Of a DNA stretch of 46,925 nucleotides, positions 36,186 through 44,840 are shown piece after piece. Within the stretch, counting starts at the first letter, position 1; every line of letters begins with the position of its first letter. The notes below the pieces were generated by a model. It was not told the origin of the DNA and ran no database searches. It saw only the letters and a list, made by a program, of their open reading frames with translations. Both the position numbers and the translations under genes were made by a program. The stretch comes from Actinomycetes bacterium (lineage in GTDB: Bacteria > Actinomycetota > Actinomycetes > Mycobacteriales > Mycobacteriaceae): contig JAKOYE010000250.1 in the NCBI GenBank assembly GCA_029780675.1, positions 1-46,925 on the forward strand. Reading direction: 5' to 3'.

Positions 36186-37097
36186 TCACTGCGGGGATCC
36201 CGGCTTGTCGCCGTCCACGATCGGCGCCCGAACGGTGTTGCCCCACTCGGTCCACGAGCCGTCGTAGTTGCGCACTCCCTCGATGCCCAGCAAATGGGTG
36301 AGGACGAACCAGGTGTGGCTGGAACGCTCCCCGATGCGGCAGTACGCGATGGTCTCCCGTCCGGCTCCGTCGCCCGGCGTCACGAAGCGGTAGATCTCGT
36401 CGAGTTCGGCCCGGCTGCGGAACCGACCGCGCTCGTCGGCGGCCTTGGACCACGGCACCGACACCGCGGTCGGAATGTGCCCGCCGCGCAGCGCGCCCTC
36501 CTCCGGGTAGTCGGGCATGTGAGTGCGTTCGCCGGTGTACTCCTGCGGTGAGCGGACGTCGATCAGGGTCGCCGCGCGGTCGGGGGAGCGCAGCGCGGCC
36601 AGGACGTCGTCGCGGTAGGCGCGGATCGGCCCGTCGTTGCGGGCGACGACGGGATAGCCGGAGGTGCGCCGGGTGGGCACCTCCAGGGTGGTGTCGCGGC
36701 CCTCGGCCAGCCATACGTCCCGGCCGCCGTCGAGCAACCGCACATCCGGATGGCCGAACAGGGTGAACACCCACAGCGCGTAGGCCGCCCACCAGTTGCT
36801 CTTGTCGCCGTAGATCACCACGGTGTCGGTGCGGGCGATGCCCTTGCGGTCCATCAGCGCGGCGAACTGCGCGCCGTCGATGTAGTCGCGCACCAGCGGA
36901 TCGTTGAGGTCGGTGTGCCAGTCGACCTTGACTGCGCCCGGGATGTGGCCGACGTCGTAGAGCAGCACGTCCTCATCGGACTCGACGACGGCCAGTCCGG
37001 GGGAGCCGAGGTGCTCGGCCAGCCAGTCGGAGGTGACCAGGCGTTCGGGGTGGGCGTAGTCCTGCAGCGCGGGGCTGGGATCGGGTGGCAGCGGCAC
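36186..37097 (-). CDS. sseA: Thiosulfate/3-mercaptopyruvate sulfurtransferase SseA-like
   Basis: Two-domain rhodanese that carries sulfane sulfur on a Cys. 303 residues. N-terminal inactive domain ([31 protein letters not shown]); C-terminal domain with [20 protein letters not shown] and the active-site loop [15 protein letters not shown], whose Cys is the catalytic residue. GTG 37095-37097. 9 bp from maf upstream and 1 bp from sufE downstream, within the acc cluster, as in M. tuberculosis Rv3283. Confidence 0.93.
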   Translation of the reverse strand: MPLPPDPSPALQDYAHPERLVTSDWLAEHLGSPGLAVVESDEDVLLYDVGHIPGAVKVDWHTDLNDPLVRDYIDGAQFAALMDRKGIARTDTVVIYGDKSNWWAAYALWVFTLFGHPDVRLLDGGRDVWLAEGRDTTLEVPTRRTSGYPVVARNDGPIRAYRDDVLAALRSPDRAATLIDVRSPQEYTGERTHMPDYPEEGALRGGHIPTAVSVPWSKAADERGRFRSRAELDEIYRFVTPGDGAGRETIAYCRIGERSSHTWFVLTHLLGIEGVRNYDGSWTEWGNTVRAPIVDGDKPGSPQ

Positions 37098-37106
37098 GTC
37101 GCAAGA

Positions 37107-37760
37107 CTAAGGGGATCGGCGGTTCGCCGCCCACAGTTCGCCGATGGCCATCCCGGCCGATTCGAACAGCCGTCGCATCACCGCCAGGCCCAGGCCGACC
37201 ACCGCCGACGGGTCGCCGTCGACGCCGTCGAGGAACCAGCCGCCGAGGCCGTCGATGGTGAACGCGCCGGCCACCCCGAGCGGTTCACCGCTGGCGATGT
37301 AGGCGTCCAGTTCGTCGGCGGTCGGGGTGCCGAAGCGCACCGTCGTGACCGAGGTCTCGGTGCGGGTGAGCACCGGCGCGCCGTCGCGCATCCGGACGAT
37401 GCAGTGCCCGGTGTGCAGTTCCCCGGACCGCCCCGCCATCGACTCCCATTGCCGGCGGGCGTTCTCCGGAGTGCCGGGCTTACCGCGCAACTCGCCGTTG
37501 ACGAACAGCATGGAGTCGGCGCCGATGACGACGCAGTCCGCGGCCGTTGCGGGGTGCCGGGCCGCCACGTCCCGGCTGACCGCCTCCGCCTTGGCCTGCG
37601 CCAGCGCGCCGACCACGGTGTCCGGAGCGGCCTGCGCGCCGAGCGCGGCGGCCACCGCGTCCTCGTCCACCCCGGAGACGACGACCACCGGGTCGATACC
37701 CGCGTTGCGCAGCACCGTGAGCCGGCCGGTGGAGGCGGACCCCAGCACGACGCGGGTCAT
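37107..37760 (-). CDS. maf: Maf-family nucleotide pyrophosphatase
   Basis: Hydrolyses non-canonical or modified nucleoside triphosphates (Maf/YhdE-type) to limit misincorporation. 217 residues. The N-terminal [20 protein letters not shown] corresponds to the Maf SxSxxR motif; [20 protein letters not shown] contains the metal-binding [18 protein letters not shown] and [19 protein letters not shown] follow as expected. ATG 37758-37760, 9 bp after accE5. Part of the accD5-accE5-maf-sseA-sufE-accA3 run. Confidence 0.93.
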   Translation of the reverse strand: MTRVVLGSASTGRLTVLRNAGIDPVVVVSGVDEDAVAAALGAQAAPDTVVGALAQAKAEAVSRDVAARHPATAADCVVIGADSMLFVNGELRGKPGTPENARRQWESMAGRSGELHTGHCIVRMRDGAPVLTRTETSVTTVRFGTPTADELDAYIASGEPLGVAGAFTIDGLGGWFLDGVDGDPSAVVGLGLAVMRRLFESAGMAIGELWAANRRSP

Positions 37761-37769
37761 GAACCCCGC

Positions 37770-38048
37770 CTAGCGCCGCACGTGGGTGCGGTCGCGCAGC
37801 GTCACGGACTGCCAGCTGGCGAACGGATACCGCAGCTTGTCCACCGGGTGGCCCCAGCGGTTGAGTTCCTGCGGCCCGGGGGGGGACCCGGCCCCAGCGG
37901 CGGCCAGCACGGTGACCACCGCGGCCAGTTCGGCATCGGTGGGCCGGCCCTTGACTACCCGGATCTCCGGGGCGGCGTGCGCCGGTTCGTCGAGCGTCAG
38001 CTGATGCGGGTCGCTGACCTCGGTGATGTCCTCGTGTCTCACGTCCAC
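37770..38048 (-). CDS. accE5: Acyl-CoA carboxylase epsilon subunit
   Basis: Small actinobacterial subunit that stabilises AccA3-AccD5 and raises its activity. 92 residues from GTG 38046-38048. An acidic/His-containing N-terminus is followed by the conserved core EIRVVKGRPTDAELAAVVTV and C-terminal NRWGHPVDKLRYPFASWQSV. It lies between accD5 (29 bp upstream, where the accD5 stop is tandemly repeated) and maf. Confidence 0.9.
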   Translation of the reverse strand: MDVRHEDITEVSDPHQLTLDEPAHAAPEIRVVKGRPTDAELAAVVTVLAAAGAGSPPGPQELNRWGHPVDKLRYPFASWQSVTLRDRTHVRR

Positions 38049-38053
38049 GTCTC

Positions 38054-38089
38054 CTAGAGGGGGGATCTAGAGGGGATCTAGAGGGGGAT
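38054..38089 (-). repeat. 11-13-bp echo (x3) of the accD5 stop region
   Basis: Minus strand: atccccctctag (38078-38089, the true IPL-stop), then copies with 4 C (38067-38077) and 6 C (38054-38066). Unit length differs only by the C-run (5, 4, 6). The third TAG is in frame with the true stop. Confidence 0.9.
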
Positions 38090-39697
38090 GTTGCCGTGCT
38101 TCTTGGGCGGCGTCTGGACGATTTTGCGCTCCAGCAGCCGCAGCGCGCCGGCGATGTAGCCGCGGGTGTGCGACGGCGGGATGACCGCGTCGACATAGCC
38201 GCGTTCGGCGGCGATGTACGGGTTGACCAGGGTGTCCTCGTAGTCCTGCTGCAGCGACACCCGCAGCGCCTCGACATCCTCGCCGTTTCCGGCCGCATCC
38301 TTGAGCTGCTTGCGGTACACGAACTGCACCGCGCCGGACGCGCCCATCACCGCGATCTGGGCGGTCGGCCAGGCCAGATTGACATCGCACCCCATGTCCT
38401 TCGAACCCATCACGCAGTAGGCGCCGCCGTAGGCCTTGCGGGTGATGACGGTGATCTTGGCGACGGTGGCCTCGCCGTAGGCGTACAGCAGCTTCGCGCC
38501 GCGGCGGATGATGCCGTTGTACTCCTGTTCGGTACCGGGCAGGAAGCCGGGAACGTCGACCAGCATCACGATCGGGATGTTGAAGCAGTCGCAGGTCCGG
38601 ACGAACCGCGCCGCCTTCTCCGAGGCGTTGATGTCCAGGCAGCCGGCGAACTGGGTGGGCTGGTTGGCCACGATGCCCACGGCGCGGCCGTCCACCCGGC
38701 CGAAGCCGACGATGATGTTCTGCGCGTAGCCGGCCTGCACCTCGAGGAACTCGTCGTCGTCGAGGATCCGGGTGATCACCTCGTGCATGTCGTACGGCTG
38801 GTTCGGCGAGTCCGGGATCAGGGTGTCCAGTTCGAGGTCCTCCGCGGTGAGGTTGTCCTCGATGGCGCCCGGATGCGGCGGCGCGGGATACCGGGGCGGC
38901 TCGGCGTAGTTGTTGGGCGGCAGATAGCTCAGCAGGTCGCGGACGTAGTCGAAGGCGTCCTGCTCGCCGGAGGCGACGTAGTGCAGGGTGCCGGACTTGG
39001 CCATGTGGGTGTGTGCCCCGCCGAGTTCCTCCATGGTGACGTCCTCGCCGGTGACGGTTTTGATGACGTCGGGGCCGGTGATGAACATCTGGCTGGTCTG
39101 GTCGACCATGATGACGAAGTCGGTCAGCGCGGGGGAGTAGACGTGCCCACCGGCGGCGGCGCCCATGATCAGCGAGATCTGCGGGATCACGCCGGAGGCC
39201 TTGATGTTGTTGTGGAAGATCCGGCTGTAGAGACCGAGCGAGACCACACCCTCCTGGATGCGGGCGCCGGCGCCGTCGTTGATGCCGATCAGCGGACGGC
39301 CGGTCTTGATGGCAAGCTCCTGGACCTTGACGATCTTCTCGCCGTAGACCTCGCCGAGGCTGCCGCCGAACACGGTGGCGTCCTGGCTGAAGATGCACAC
39401 CTCGCGGCCGTCGATGGTGCCGTAGCCGGTCACCACGCCGTCGCCGACCGGGCGGTTCTCCTGCAGGTTGAAGTTCGTCGAGCGGTGCCGGGCGAGGGCG
39501 TCGAGTTCGACGAACGAGTCCTCGTCGAGCAGCGCCAGGATCCGCTCGCGGGCGGTGAGCTTGCCCTTGGCGTGCGTCTTCTCGACGGCGTCCTCACCGA
39601 CGGGGTGCAGTGTCTCCTCGGTCCGCTTGCGCAGATCGGCGAGCTTTCCGGCCGTCGTGTGGATATCCGCGTGGGTGTCGGACTCGGTCGTCGTCAT
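38078..39697 (-). CDS. accD5: Acyl-CoA carboxylase beta chain (propionyl-CoA carboxylase type)
   Basis: Carboxyltransferase subunit, acting on propionyl-CoA (and acetyl-CoA) with AccA3. 539 residues. Conserved oxyanion-hole regions: [20 protein letters not shown] and [20 protein letters not shown] in the N-lobe; [20 protein letters not shown] and [20 protein letters not shown] in the C-lobe. ATG 39695-39697. Head of the minus-strand carboxylase/sulfur run. In M. tuberculosis birA is its divergent neighbour; here birA is about 5.6 kb away. Confidence 0.96.
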   Translation of the reverse strand: MTTTESDTHADIHTTAGKLADLRKRTEETLHPVGEDAVEKTHAKGKLTARERILALLDEDSFVELDALARHRSTNFNLQENRPVGDGVVTGYGTIDGREVCIFSQDATVFGGSLGEVYGEKIVKVQELAIKTGRPLIGINDGAGARIQEGVVSLGLYSRIFHNNIKASGVIPQISLIMGAAAGGHVYSPALTDFVIMVDQTSQMFITGPDVIKTVTGEDVTMEELGGAHTHMAKSGTLHYVASGEQDAFDYVRDLLSYLPPNNYAEPPRYPAPPHPGAIEDNLTAEDLELDTLIPDSPNQPYDMHEVITRILDDDEFLEVQAGYAQNIIVGFGRVDGRAVGIVANQPTQFAGCLDINASEKAARFVRTCDCFNIPIVMLVDVPGFLPGTEQEYNGIIRRGAKLLYAYGEATVAKITVITRKAYGGAYCVMGSKDMGCDVNLAWPTAQIAVMGASGAVQFVYRKQLKDAAGNGEDVEALRVSLQQDYEDTLVNPYIAAERGYVDAVIPPSHTRGYIAGALRLLERKIVQTPPKKHGNIPL

Positions 39698-39737
39698 GGG
39701 TGACGATGGTAGCCGTCGTCGCCGCTGGACTGCCCGG

Positions 39738-39800
39738 CCCGTCCGATCGTCAGGCCGGCCGTCGCCGGAGGCCCTATAGTTCGATCACTGATCGGACGGG
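39738..39800. promoter_or_regulatory. 11-bp inverted repeat around the dsbB-unit promoter
   Basis: CCCGTCCGATC (39738-39748) and GATCGGACGGG (39790-39800) are perfect inverted arms 41 nt apart. Between them lies TATAGT, a good -10 for the plus-strand unit; the right arm covers the expected start site. Candidate operator pair that could also affect divergent accD5. Confidence 0.55.
39775..39780 (+). promoter_or_regulatory. Candidate -10 box for the 39829-40538 unit
   Basis: TATAGT, about 48 nt before the first GTG. A strong AAGGAGG ribosome-binding site at 39814-39820 precedes that start, so this transcript would have a leader, unlike several others in the window. Confidence 0.45.
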
Positions 39801-39828
39801 CGAGTGGGCTGACAAGGAGGGTGAGGCC

Positions 39829-39993
39829 GTGACTCTCTGGCTCCTGGCCATAGCGTTCCTGCTGATGAGCGGGTGCCTGGCCGCGGCACTGCGGCGGGTC
39901 GGCGGCACCTGGATCGCTGCGGTCTGCTGCGTTGCCCTCACTCTGCTCATCTATGTTCTGCTCTCCGATGTGGCGATCGGGGTGAGTCTGTGA
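39829..39993 (+). CDS. Small two-helix membrane protein
   Basis: 54 residues from GTG 39829, with AAGGAGG ending 8 nt upstream. Two predicted transmembrane helices: WLLAIAFLLMSGCLAAAL and IAAVCCVALTLLIYVLL, joined by RRVGGTW. It has Cys residues C16, C33 and C34 near or in the helices. The stop overlaps the next gene (GTGA), so it is translationally coupled to the DsbB-like protein and may be its partner (inference). No family recognised. Confidence 0.7.
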   Translation: MTLWLLAIAFLLMSGCLAAALRRVGGTWIAAVCCVALTLLIYVLLSDVAIGVSL

Positions 39994-40538
39994 CCGCCGT
40001 GCGCGGCCCGGTCGTCGCCGCCCGCGTTCTCAACATCCTGGGGATTCTGGGCGTCGCCGCCGTTCTGGGTGCCTCGCTCTACTACCAGTTCGTCGAGCAC
40101 GATTCCCCGTGCAAGCTGTGCCAACTGCAACGGGTCTGCATGATCGGGGTGACCCTCGGCGCCGTGCTGAACCTGACCCTGGGCATGCGGGTCCGGCACT
40201 ATGCGGTGTCGATCATGTTCGCAGTGTCGGGCGCACTGGCCGCGTTCCGGCACATCCTGATCAACGCCTGCCCGGTTCCGGGGGAGCCGTCCGGCTTCGG
40301 CCCGGCCATCGCCGGTCTGCACACCTACACCTGGGCCTTCACCGTGTTCGGGGTGGCCATCTTCGCCTCGGCCGCCATGCTGATGTGGTCCGCGGCCCTG
40401 GATGACAGCGACCCGGGCTGCCTGGACGGGCGGCACTGGACGAAGCCGGCGGCGATCGTCGCGGTCGTGCTGGTTCTGCTCATCTGCGTGGTGATGACGA
40501 TCTCCTCGTTCGGGATCGCGGCCACGGCCGGGCACTGA
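39990..40538 (+). CDS. DsbB-family disulfide-bond protein, atypical
   Basis: Integral membrane thiol-quinone oxidoreductase family that reoxidises DsbA-type oxidases. 182 residues from GTG 39990. Four core helices plus a fifth (about 153-172). The N-terminal loop has C41-x2-C44 in DSPCKLCQLQRVCM, the DsbB CxxC-x-x-QR signature. The second periplasmic loop has only C94 (INACPVPGEPSGFG), so the usual second Cys pair is not obvious; C144 lies before the extra helix. M. tuberculosis is known to use VKOR in place of DsbB, so a DsbB-like protein is notable. Overlaps the upstream small gene by GTGA. Confidence 0.8.
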   Translation: MTAVRGPVVAARVLNILGILGVAAVLGASLYYQFVEHDSPCKLCQLQRVCMIGVTLGAVLNLTLGMRVRHYAVSIMFAVSGALAAFRHILINACPVPGEPSGFGPAIAGLHTYTWAFTVFGVAIFASAAMLMWSAALDDSDPGCLDGRHWTKPAAIVAVVLVLLICVVMTISSFGIAATAGH

Positions 40539-40569
40539 TCGCTGGGAGGGACTGGGAGGGAGAAGGATC

Positions 40570-41079
40570 ATGGGCTATCCCGACAACGTGCTGGCCGAGG
40601 GTGAAGAGGTGGTGCTGCACCGGCACCCGCACTGGAAGCGCCTCATCGGCCCGGTGCTGGCGCTGCTGGCACTGACTGCGCTGGCCGCGTTCGGGGCGGC
40701 GGTGGTCAGCCGGACCGGCTGGGACCCGACCGCGAGGCGGGTGGTCACGGCGGTGATCGGCGGACTGTGGCTGCTGTTGGTGGGCTGGTTGACGGTGCGG
40801 CCGTTCCTGGCCTGGCGGTCGACCCATTTCGTCATCACCGACCGGCGGGTGATGTACCGGCACGGGGTGCTGACCCGGGCCGGGATCGACATTCCGCTCG
40901 CGCGTATCAACAGTGTGGAGTTCCGGCACGGACTGGTCGACCGGATGACGCGCACCGGCACCCTGATCATCGAGTCGGCATCGCAGGACCCGCTGGAGTT
41001 CGACGACATCCCGCAGGTCGAGCAGGTGCACTCACTGCTCTACCACGAGGTGTTCGACACCACCGAGCAGGAGCGCTAG
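40570..41079 (+). CDS. PH-domain membrane protein (Rv3278c-like)
   Basis: 169 residues: two transmembrane helices (LIGPVLALLALTALAAFGAA and TAVIGGLWLLLVGWLTVRPF) followed by a bacterial PH (DUF304, YdbS-like) domain, STHFVITDRRVMYRHGVLTR and INSVEFRHGLVDRMTRTGTL. ATG 40570 with GGAGGGAGAAGG upstream. Homologous to Rv3278c by sequence and locus (from memory); role unknown, possibly membrane organisation. 31 bp downstream of the DsbB-like gene and probably in the same transcript. Confidence 0.85.
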   Translation: MGYPDNVLAEGEEVVLHRHPHWKRLIGPVLALLALTALAAFGAAVVSRTGWDPTARRVVTAVIGGLWLLLVGWLTVRPFLAWRSTHFVITDRRVMYRHGVLTRAGIDIPLARINSVEFRHGLVDRMTRTGTLIIESASQDPLEFDDIPQVEQVHSLLYHEVFDTTEQER

Positions 41080-41115
41080 CCGAGGGCGACGCCGCGGCCG
41101 GCTGTCAGCGGGCGG

Positions 41116-41763
41116 TCAGGCGGCGGGCTTGGTGCGGCGACGCCGGCGCCGGATCGCCACTTCATCGTGTACGTGGCTGTCTTTTACGCGGCTGTCGTGC
41201 ACGTGGTTCTCCGCGAAATCCTCGAATACCTCGGCGATACCGCCCGCGGTCAGCGTCGACTCGAGAGCCTTATCGCCACCGAGCTGGTCCGGGAAGACCC
41301 AGCGCCGCATGGCCCAGAACCGGAACGCCATCTGCAGCAGGTTGCCGATGATGTAGGCGGAGATGAAGTCGGCGACGTTCTCCACGGTGAGCGACACTTC
41401 GGGCACCCGCAGTCCCAGAACGTAACTGGAGAACCACAGCGGTGCCATGCTGAGCACCACACCCACCCCGCTGAAGGCGAAAAACAGCAAAGCCTCGTGG
41501 TGACGCTCGCGGCCACCCCGGTCGCGGAAGCTCCATTCCCGGTTGAGGATGTAGGAGGCGATCACCGCGACGATCCCGGCGATCACCTTGGCCGTCACCG
41601 GCTTGGGTTCCAGAATGGTGAGCTTGAGGGTGTAGAAAATCGCCGAGTCGATAATGAATGTGGTCGCACCGACGATCGCGAACTTGATCAGCTCATGATG
41701 CCGCTCAGCAAACGGCCGCAGCGGCTGCGGCAGCCGGTCGATGGTGGCATCAGCAAAAGACAC
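41116..41763 (-). CDS. GtrA-family membrane protein (Rv3277-like)
   Basis: 215 residues, four transmembrane helices of the GtrA family (FAIVGATTFIIDSAIFYTLK; VIAGIVAVIASYILNREWSF; ALLFFAFSGVGVVLSMAPLW; ADFISAYIIGNLLQMAFRFW). The family is linked to flipping or translocating lipid-linked sugars in cell-wall polysaccharide synthesis. The C-terminal tail is polar with a 30-bp-period repeat encoding HVHD-containing units, then a run of Arg and TKPAA. GTG 41761-41763 with TAGACT 8 nt upstream. Divergent from purK. Confidence 0.87.
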   Translation of the reverse strand: MSFADATIDRLPQPLRPFAERHHELIKFAIVGATTFIIDSAIFYTLKLTILEPKPVTAKVIAGIVAVIASYILNREWSFRDRGGRERHHEALLFFAFSGVGVVLSMAPLWFSSYVLGLRVPEVSLTVENVADFISAYIIGNLLQMAFRFWAMRRWVFPDQLGGDKALESTLTAGGIAEVFEDFAENHVHDSRVKDSHVHDEVAIRRRRRRTKPAA

Positions 41764-41771
41764 AAGGGCAG

Positions 41772-41777
41772 AGTCTA
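41772..41777 (-). promoter_or_regulatory. Candidate -10 box for leaderless gtrA-like transcript
   Basis: TAGACT on the minus strand, 8 nt before the GTG at 41763; TANNNT pattern with leaderless spacing. Confidence 0.45.
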
Positions 41778-41865
41778 CGGAAAAACCAGGCAGGTTGCGT
41801 AGCTGCGCTGGTCACCCCCGGTCCGCCGACCACGTGAGCGGGGTGGTCATGACACCATAGGCGCC

Positions 41866-43062
41866 GTGCCGGGATCACCTGTGGTGGCGATGGTGGGCGG
41901 TGGGCAGCTGGCCCGCATGACCCACCAGTCCGCAATTGCGCTGGGTATGAGTCTGCGAGTGCTGGCCGTCAGCCCCGAGGACCCGGCGGCGCAGGTGAGT
42001 CCGGACGTTGTTCTCGGTGCGCACACCGATCTGGAGGCGTTGCGAACGGCGGCGAACGGGGCGGCCGCGCTGACCTTCGACCATGAACACGTCCCGGGTG
42101 AGCTGCTGGAGACTCTGGTGGACGAGGGTGTGCCGGTGCTGCCGGGGCCGCAGGCCCTGCGCTACGCGCAGGACAAGCTGGCGATGCGCCGGCGGCTGGC
42201 CGAACTGGGCGCCCCGGTGCCGAGGTTCACCGCGGTGCAGTCCGTCGAGGATGTGGACGCCTTCGCGGATCTGATCGGCGGGCCGGTCGTGGTCAAGACC
42301 GTCCGTGGCGGTTACGACGGTCGGGGAGTGGTGCTGGCCGACGATGTGGCCGGCGCTCGCGACGCGGTCGCCGGGTACCTGCGTGACGGTGTTGCGGTGC
42401 TGCTCGAGGAGCGGGTCGCCATGCGACGTGAGCTCGCGGCGCTGGTGGCGCGCTCCCCGCTCGGACAGGGGGCGGCCTGGCCGGTGGTGGAAACCGTGCA
42501 GCGCGACGGGATCTGTGTCACCGCGCTGGCGCCCGCCCCGGGCCTCTCCGACGAGGTTGCCGCCCAGGCCGAACAGTTGGCGCTGCGTATCGCCGATGAA
42601 CTCGGGGTGGTCGGCGTGCTGGCCGTCGAGTTGTTCGAGACCACCGGGGGTGCGCTGGTGGTCAACGAGCTGGCCATGCGGCCGCACAACTCCGGGCACT
42701 GGACCATGAACGGCGCGGTGACCAGCCAGTTCGAACAACACCTGCGGGCCGTGCTCGACTACCCGCTGGGGGATACCCGGCCGCTGGCCCCGGTGACGGT
42801 GATGGCCAATGTTTTGGGCGCCCCGCACACCCCGGCGATGAGCATGGACGAGCGGGTGCACCACTTGTTCGGCCGGATTCCCGACGCGCACGTCCACCTG
42901 TACGGCAAGGGCGAGCGGCCGGGCCGCAAGATCGGGCACGTCAACGTGCTCGGCGACGATGTCGCGGTGGTTCGGGAGCGTGCCGAGCGGGCGGCGCACT
43001 GGTTGTCGCACGCGCAGTGGAGTGACGGATGGGACGGAGGAGCCGGGTCTGATGCCCACTGA
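41866..43062 (+). CDS. purK: 5-(carboxyamino)imidazole ribonucleotide synthase
   Basis: ATP-grasp enzyme converting AIR, ATP and bicarbonate to N5-CAIR in purine synthesis. 398 residues. N-terminal [39 protein letters not shown]-grasp core [20 protein letters not shown]; metal-site region [21 protein letters not shown]-terminal [23 protein letters not shown] 41866. The 3' end overlaps purE by 11 bp, so the two consecutive pathway enzymes are translationally linked. Confidence 0.95.
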   Translation: MPGSPVVAMVGGGQLARMTHQSAIALGMSLRVLAVSPEDPAAQVSPDVVLGAHTDLEALRTAANGAAALTFDHEHVPGELLETLVDEGVPVLPGPQALRYAQDKLAMRRRLAELGAPVPRFTAVQSVEDVDAFADLIGGPVVVKTVRGGYDGRGVVLADDVAGARDAVAGYLRDGVAVLLEERVAMRRELAALVARSPLGQGAAWPVVETVQRDGICVTALAPAPGLSDEVAAQAEQLALRIADELGVVGVLAVELFETTGGALVVNELAMRPHNSGHWTMNGAVTSQFEQHLRAVLDYPLGDTRPLAPVTVMANVLGAPHTPAMSMDERVHHLFGRIPDAHVHLYGKGERPGRKIGHVNVLGDDVAVVRERAERAAHWLSHAQWSDGWDGGAGSDAH

Positions 43063-43558
43063 ACCCCGGGTTGGCCTGATCATGGGTAGCGACAGCGACT
43101 GGCCGGTGATGCAGGACGCCGCCGAGGCGCTGGCCGAGTTCGAGATTCCCTTCGAGGTCGGCGTGGTGTCCGCGCACCGCACCCCGGCCCGGATGCTGGA
43201 CTACGCCCAGTCGGCGGCCGGCCGCGGGATCGAGGTGATCATCGCCGGCGCGGGCGGGGCCGCGCACCTGCCCGGGATGGTGGCCGCCGCCACCGCACTG
43301 CCGGTGATCGGGGTGCCGGTTCCGCTGGCTCGCCTGGACGGACTGGATTCCCTGCTGTCGATCGTCCAGATGCCCGCCGGGGTGCCGGTGGCGACCGTCT
43401 CGATCGGCGGTGCCCGCAACGCCGGATTGCTGGCGGTGCGGATACTGGGTTCGTCGGACCCGGCGCTGCGCGCGCGGATGGAGACGTTCCAGGCCGACCT
43501 GGAGCGGCTGGTTCTGGACAAAGACCGGGCGCTGCAGGAGCGGTTACTCGGCGAATGA
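43052..43558 (+). CDS. purE: N5-CAIR mutase
   Basis: Converts N5-CAIR made by PurK to CAIR. 168 residues, the usual class I size. Motifs: [82 protein letters not shown] 43052 with GGAGGAG upstream inside purK. Followed by a palindrome and fadE25. Confidence 0.96.
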   Translation: MPTEPRVGLIMGSDSDWPVMQDAAEALAEFEIPFEVGVVSAHRTPARMLDYAQSAAGRGIEVIIAGAGGAAHLPGMVAAATALPVIGVPVPLARLDGLDSLLSIVQMPAGVPVATVSIGGARNAGLLAVRILGSSDPALRARMETFQADLERLVLDKDRALQERLLGE

Positions 43559-43563
43559 GGAAG

Positions 43564-43579
43564 CGGGTAAAGTTACCCG
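43564..43579. promoter_or_regulatory. 16-bp palindrome upstream of fadE25
   Basis: CGGGTAA-AG-TTACCCG, perfect 7-bp arms, between the purE stop and the fadE25 start (33 nt upstream of ATG). An overlapping imperfect dyad GTTACCCGTGAGTAGC follows at 43572-43587. This form is common for TetR-type regulators of fatty-acid genes; no regulator is encoded nearby. Confidence 0.5.
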
Positions 43580-43611
43580 TGAGTAGCTCCAACGAGGGAG
43601 AAGAGGCTGTC

Positions 43612-44778
43612 ATGGCTGGTTGGGCCGGTGATTCGTCGTTCGATGTGTTCGCATTGCCGGAGGAGCACGAGGAACTCCGCGCCGCGATTCGCGCGCTCGC
43701 CGAGAAGGAGATCGCCCCGTACGCCGCGGCCGTCGACGAGGAGGTGCGTTTCCCCGACGAGGCCCTCGAGGCGCTCAACGCCTCGGGTTTCAACGCCGTC
43801 CACGTTCCGGAGGAGTTCGGCGGGCAGGGCGCGGACTCTGTCGCGGCCTGCATCGTGATCGAGGAGGTCGCCCGGGTGGACGCTTCGGCGTCGCTGATTC
43901 CCGCGGTGAACAAGCTGGGCACCATGGGCCTGATCCTGCGCGGCTCCGAGGACCTCAAGAAGAAGGTGCTGCCGGACATCGCGAACGGGAAGATGGCCTC
44001 CTACGCGCTCTCCGAGCGGGAGGCCGGCAGTGACGCCGCCGCGATGCGTACCCGGGCCAAGGCCGACGGCGACGACTGGATCATCAACGGGTCCAAGTGC
44101 TGGATCACCAACGGCGGCAAGTCCACCTGGTACACCGTGATGGCGGTCACCGACCCGGACAAGGGAGCCAACGGGATCTCGGCGTTCATGGTCCACGAGG
44201 ACGACGAGGGCTTCACCGTCGGGCCCAAGGAGCGCAAGCTCGGCATCAAGGGCTCACCGACCACCGAGCTGTACTTCGAGAACTGCCGCGTCCCCGGGGA
44301 CCGGATCATCGGCGAGCCCGGCACCGGGTTCAAGACCGCGCTGGCCACCCTGGACCACACCCGGCCCACCATCGGCGCGCAGGCCGTCGGAATCGCCCAG
44401 GGCGCACTGGACGCCGCGATCGCCTACGCCAAGGACCGCAAGCAGTTCGGCCGCCCGATCGCCGACAACCAGGGCCTGCAGTTCATGCTCGCCGATATGG
44501 CGATGAAGGTTGAGGCTGCCCGCCTGATGGTCTACTCCGCCGCCGCCCGCGCCGAACGGGGCGAGGGCAACCTGGGCTTCATCTCGGCGGCGTCGAAGTG
44601 CTTCGCCTCCGATGTGGCGATGGAGGTCACCACCGACGCGGTGCAGATCTTCGGCGGTGCCGGTTACACGGTCGACTTCCCGGTCGAGCGGATGATGCGG
44701 GACGCCAAGATCACCCAGATCTACGAGGGCACCAACCAGATTCAGCGCGTGGTGATGTCGCGGGCGCTGCTGCGCTAG
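43612..44778 (+). CDS. fadE25: Acyl-CoA dehydrogenase FadE25-like
   Basis: FAD-dependent alpha,beta-dehydrogenation of acyl-CoA (probably branched or short/medium chain). 388 residues. ALSEREAGSDAAAMRTRAKA and WITNGGKSTWYTVMAVTD are the FAD and substrate regions; LDHTRPTIGAQAVGIAQGAL; C-terminal ITQIYEGTNQIQRVVMSRAL contains the catalytic-region Glu. ATG 43612 (MAGWAGDSSFDVF) follows GGGAGAAGAGG; upstream in-frame codons cross the palindrome. Near identical in pattern to M. tuberculosis Rv3274c. A possible operator at 43564-43579 suggests separate control from purE. Confidence 0.94.
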   Translation: MAGWAGDSSFDVFALPEEHEELRAAIRALAEKEIAPYAAAVDEEVRFPDEALEALNASGFNAVHVPEEFGGQGADSVAACIVIEEVARVDASASLIPAVNKLGTMGLILRGSEDLKKKVLPDIANGKMASYALSEREAGSDAAAMRTRAKADGDDWIINGSKCWITNGGKSTWYTVMAVTDPDKGANGISAFMVHEDDEGFTVGPKERKLGIKGSPTTELYFENCRVPGDRIIGEPGTGFKTALATLDHTRPTIGAQAVGIAQGALDAAIAYAKDRKQFGRPIADNQGLQFMLADMAMKVEAARLMVYSAAARAERGEGNLGFISAASKCFASDVAMEVTTDAVQIFGGAGYTVDFPVERMMRDAKITQIYEGTNQIQRVVMSRALLR

Positions 44779-44785
44779 CAGCCCG

Positions 44786-44798
44786 GGGGAGTTTCCCC
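44786..44798 (+). terminator. Weak hairpin after fadE25
   Basis: GGGGA-GTT-TCCCC, 7 nt after the fadE25 stop, without a U-tract. Could be an intrinsic-like hairpin, but mycobacterial termination is hard to call from sequence. Confidence 0.3.
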
Positions 44799-44826
44799 GC
44801 CTGCGCTCGGAGGGCCAGGGGTCGTA

Positions 44827-44832
44827 TAGGTT
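44827..44832 (+). promoter_or_regulatory. Candidate -10 box for the hemophore-like gene
   Basis: TAGGTT (TANNNT) 8 nt before ATG 44841; no Shine-Dalgarno between. Leaderless start inferred. Confidence 0.45.
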
Positions 44833-44840
44833 ATCGCGCT

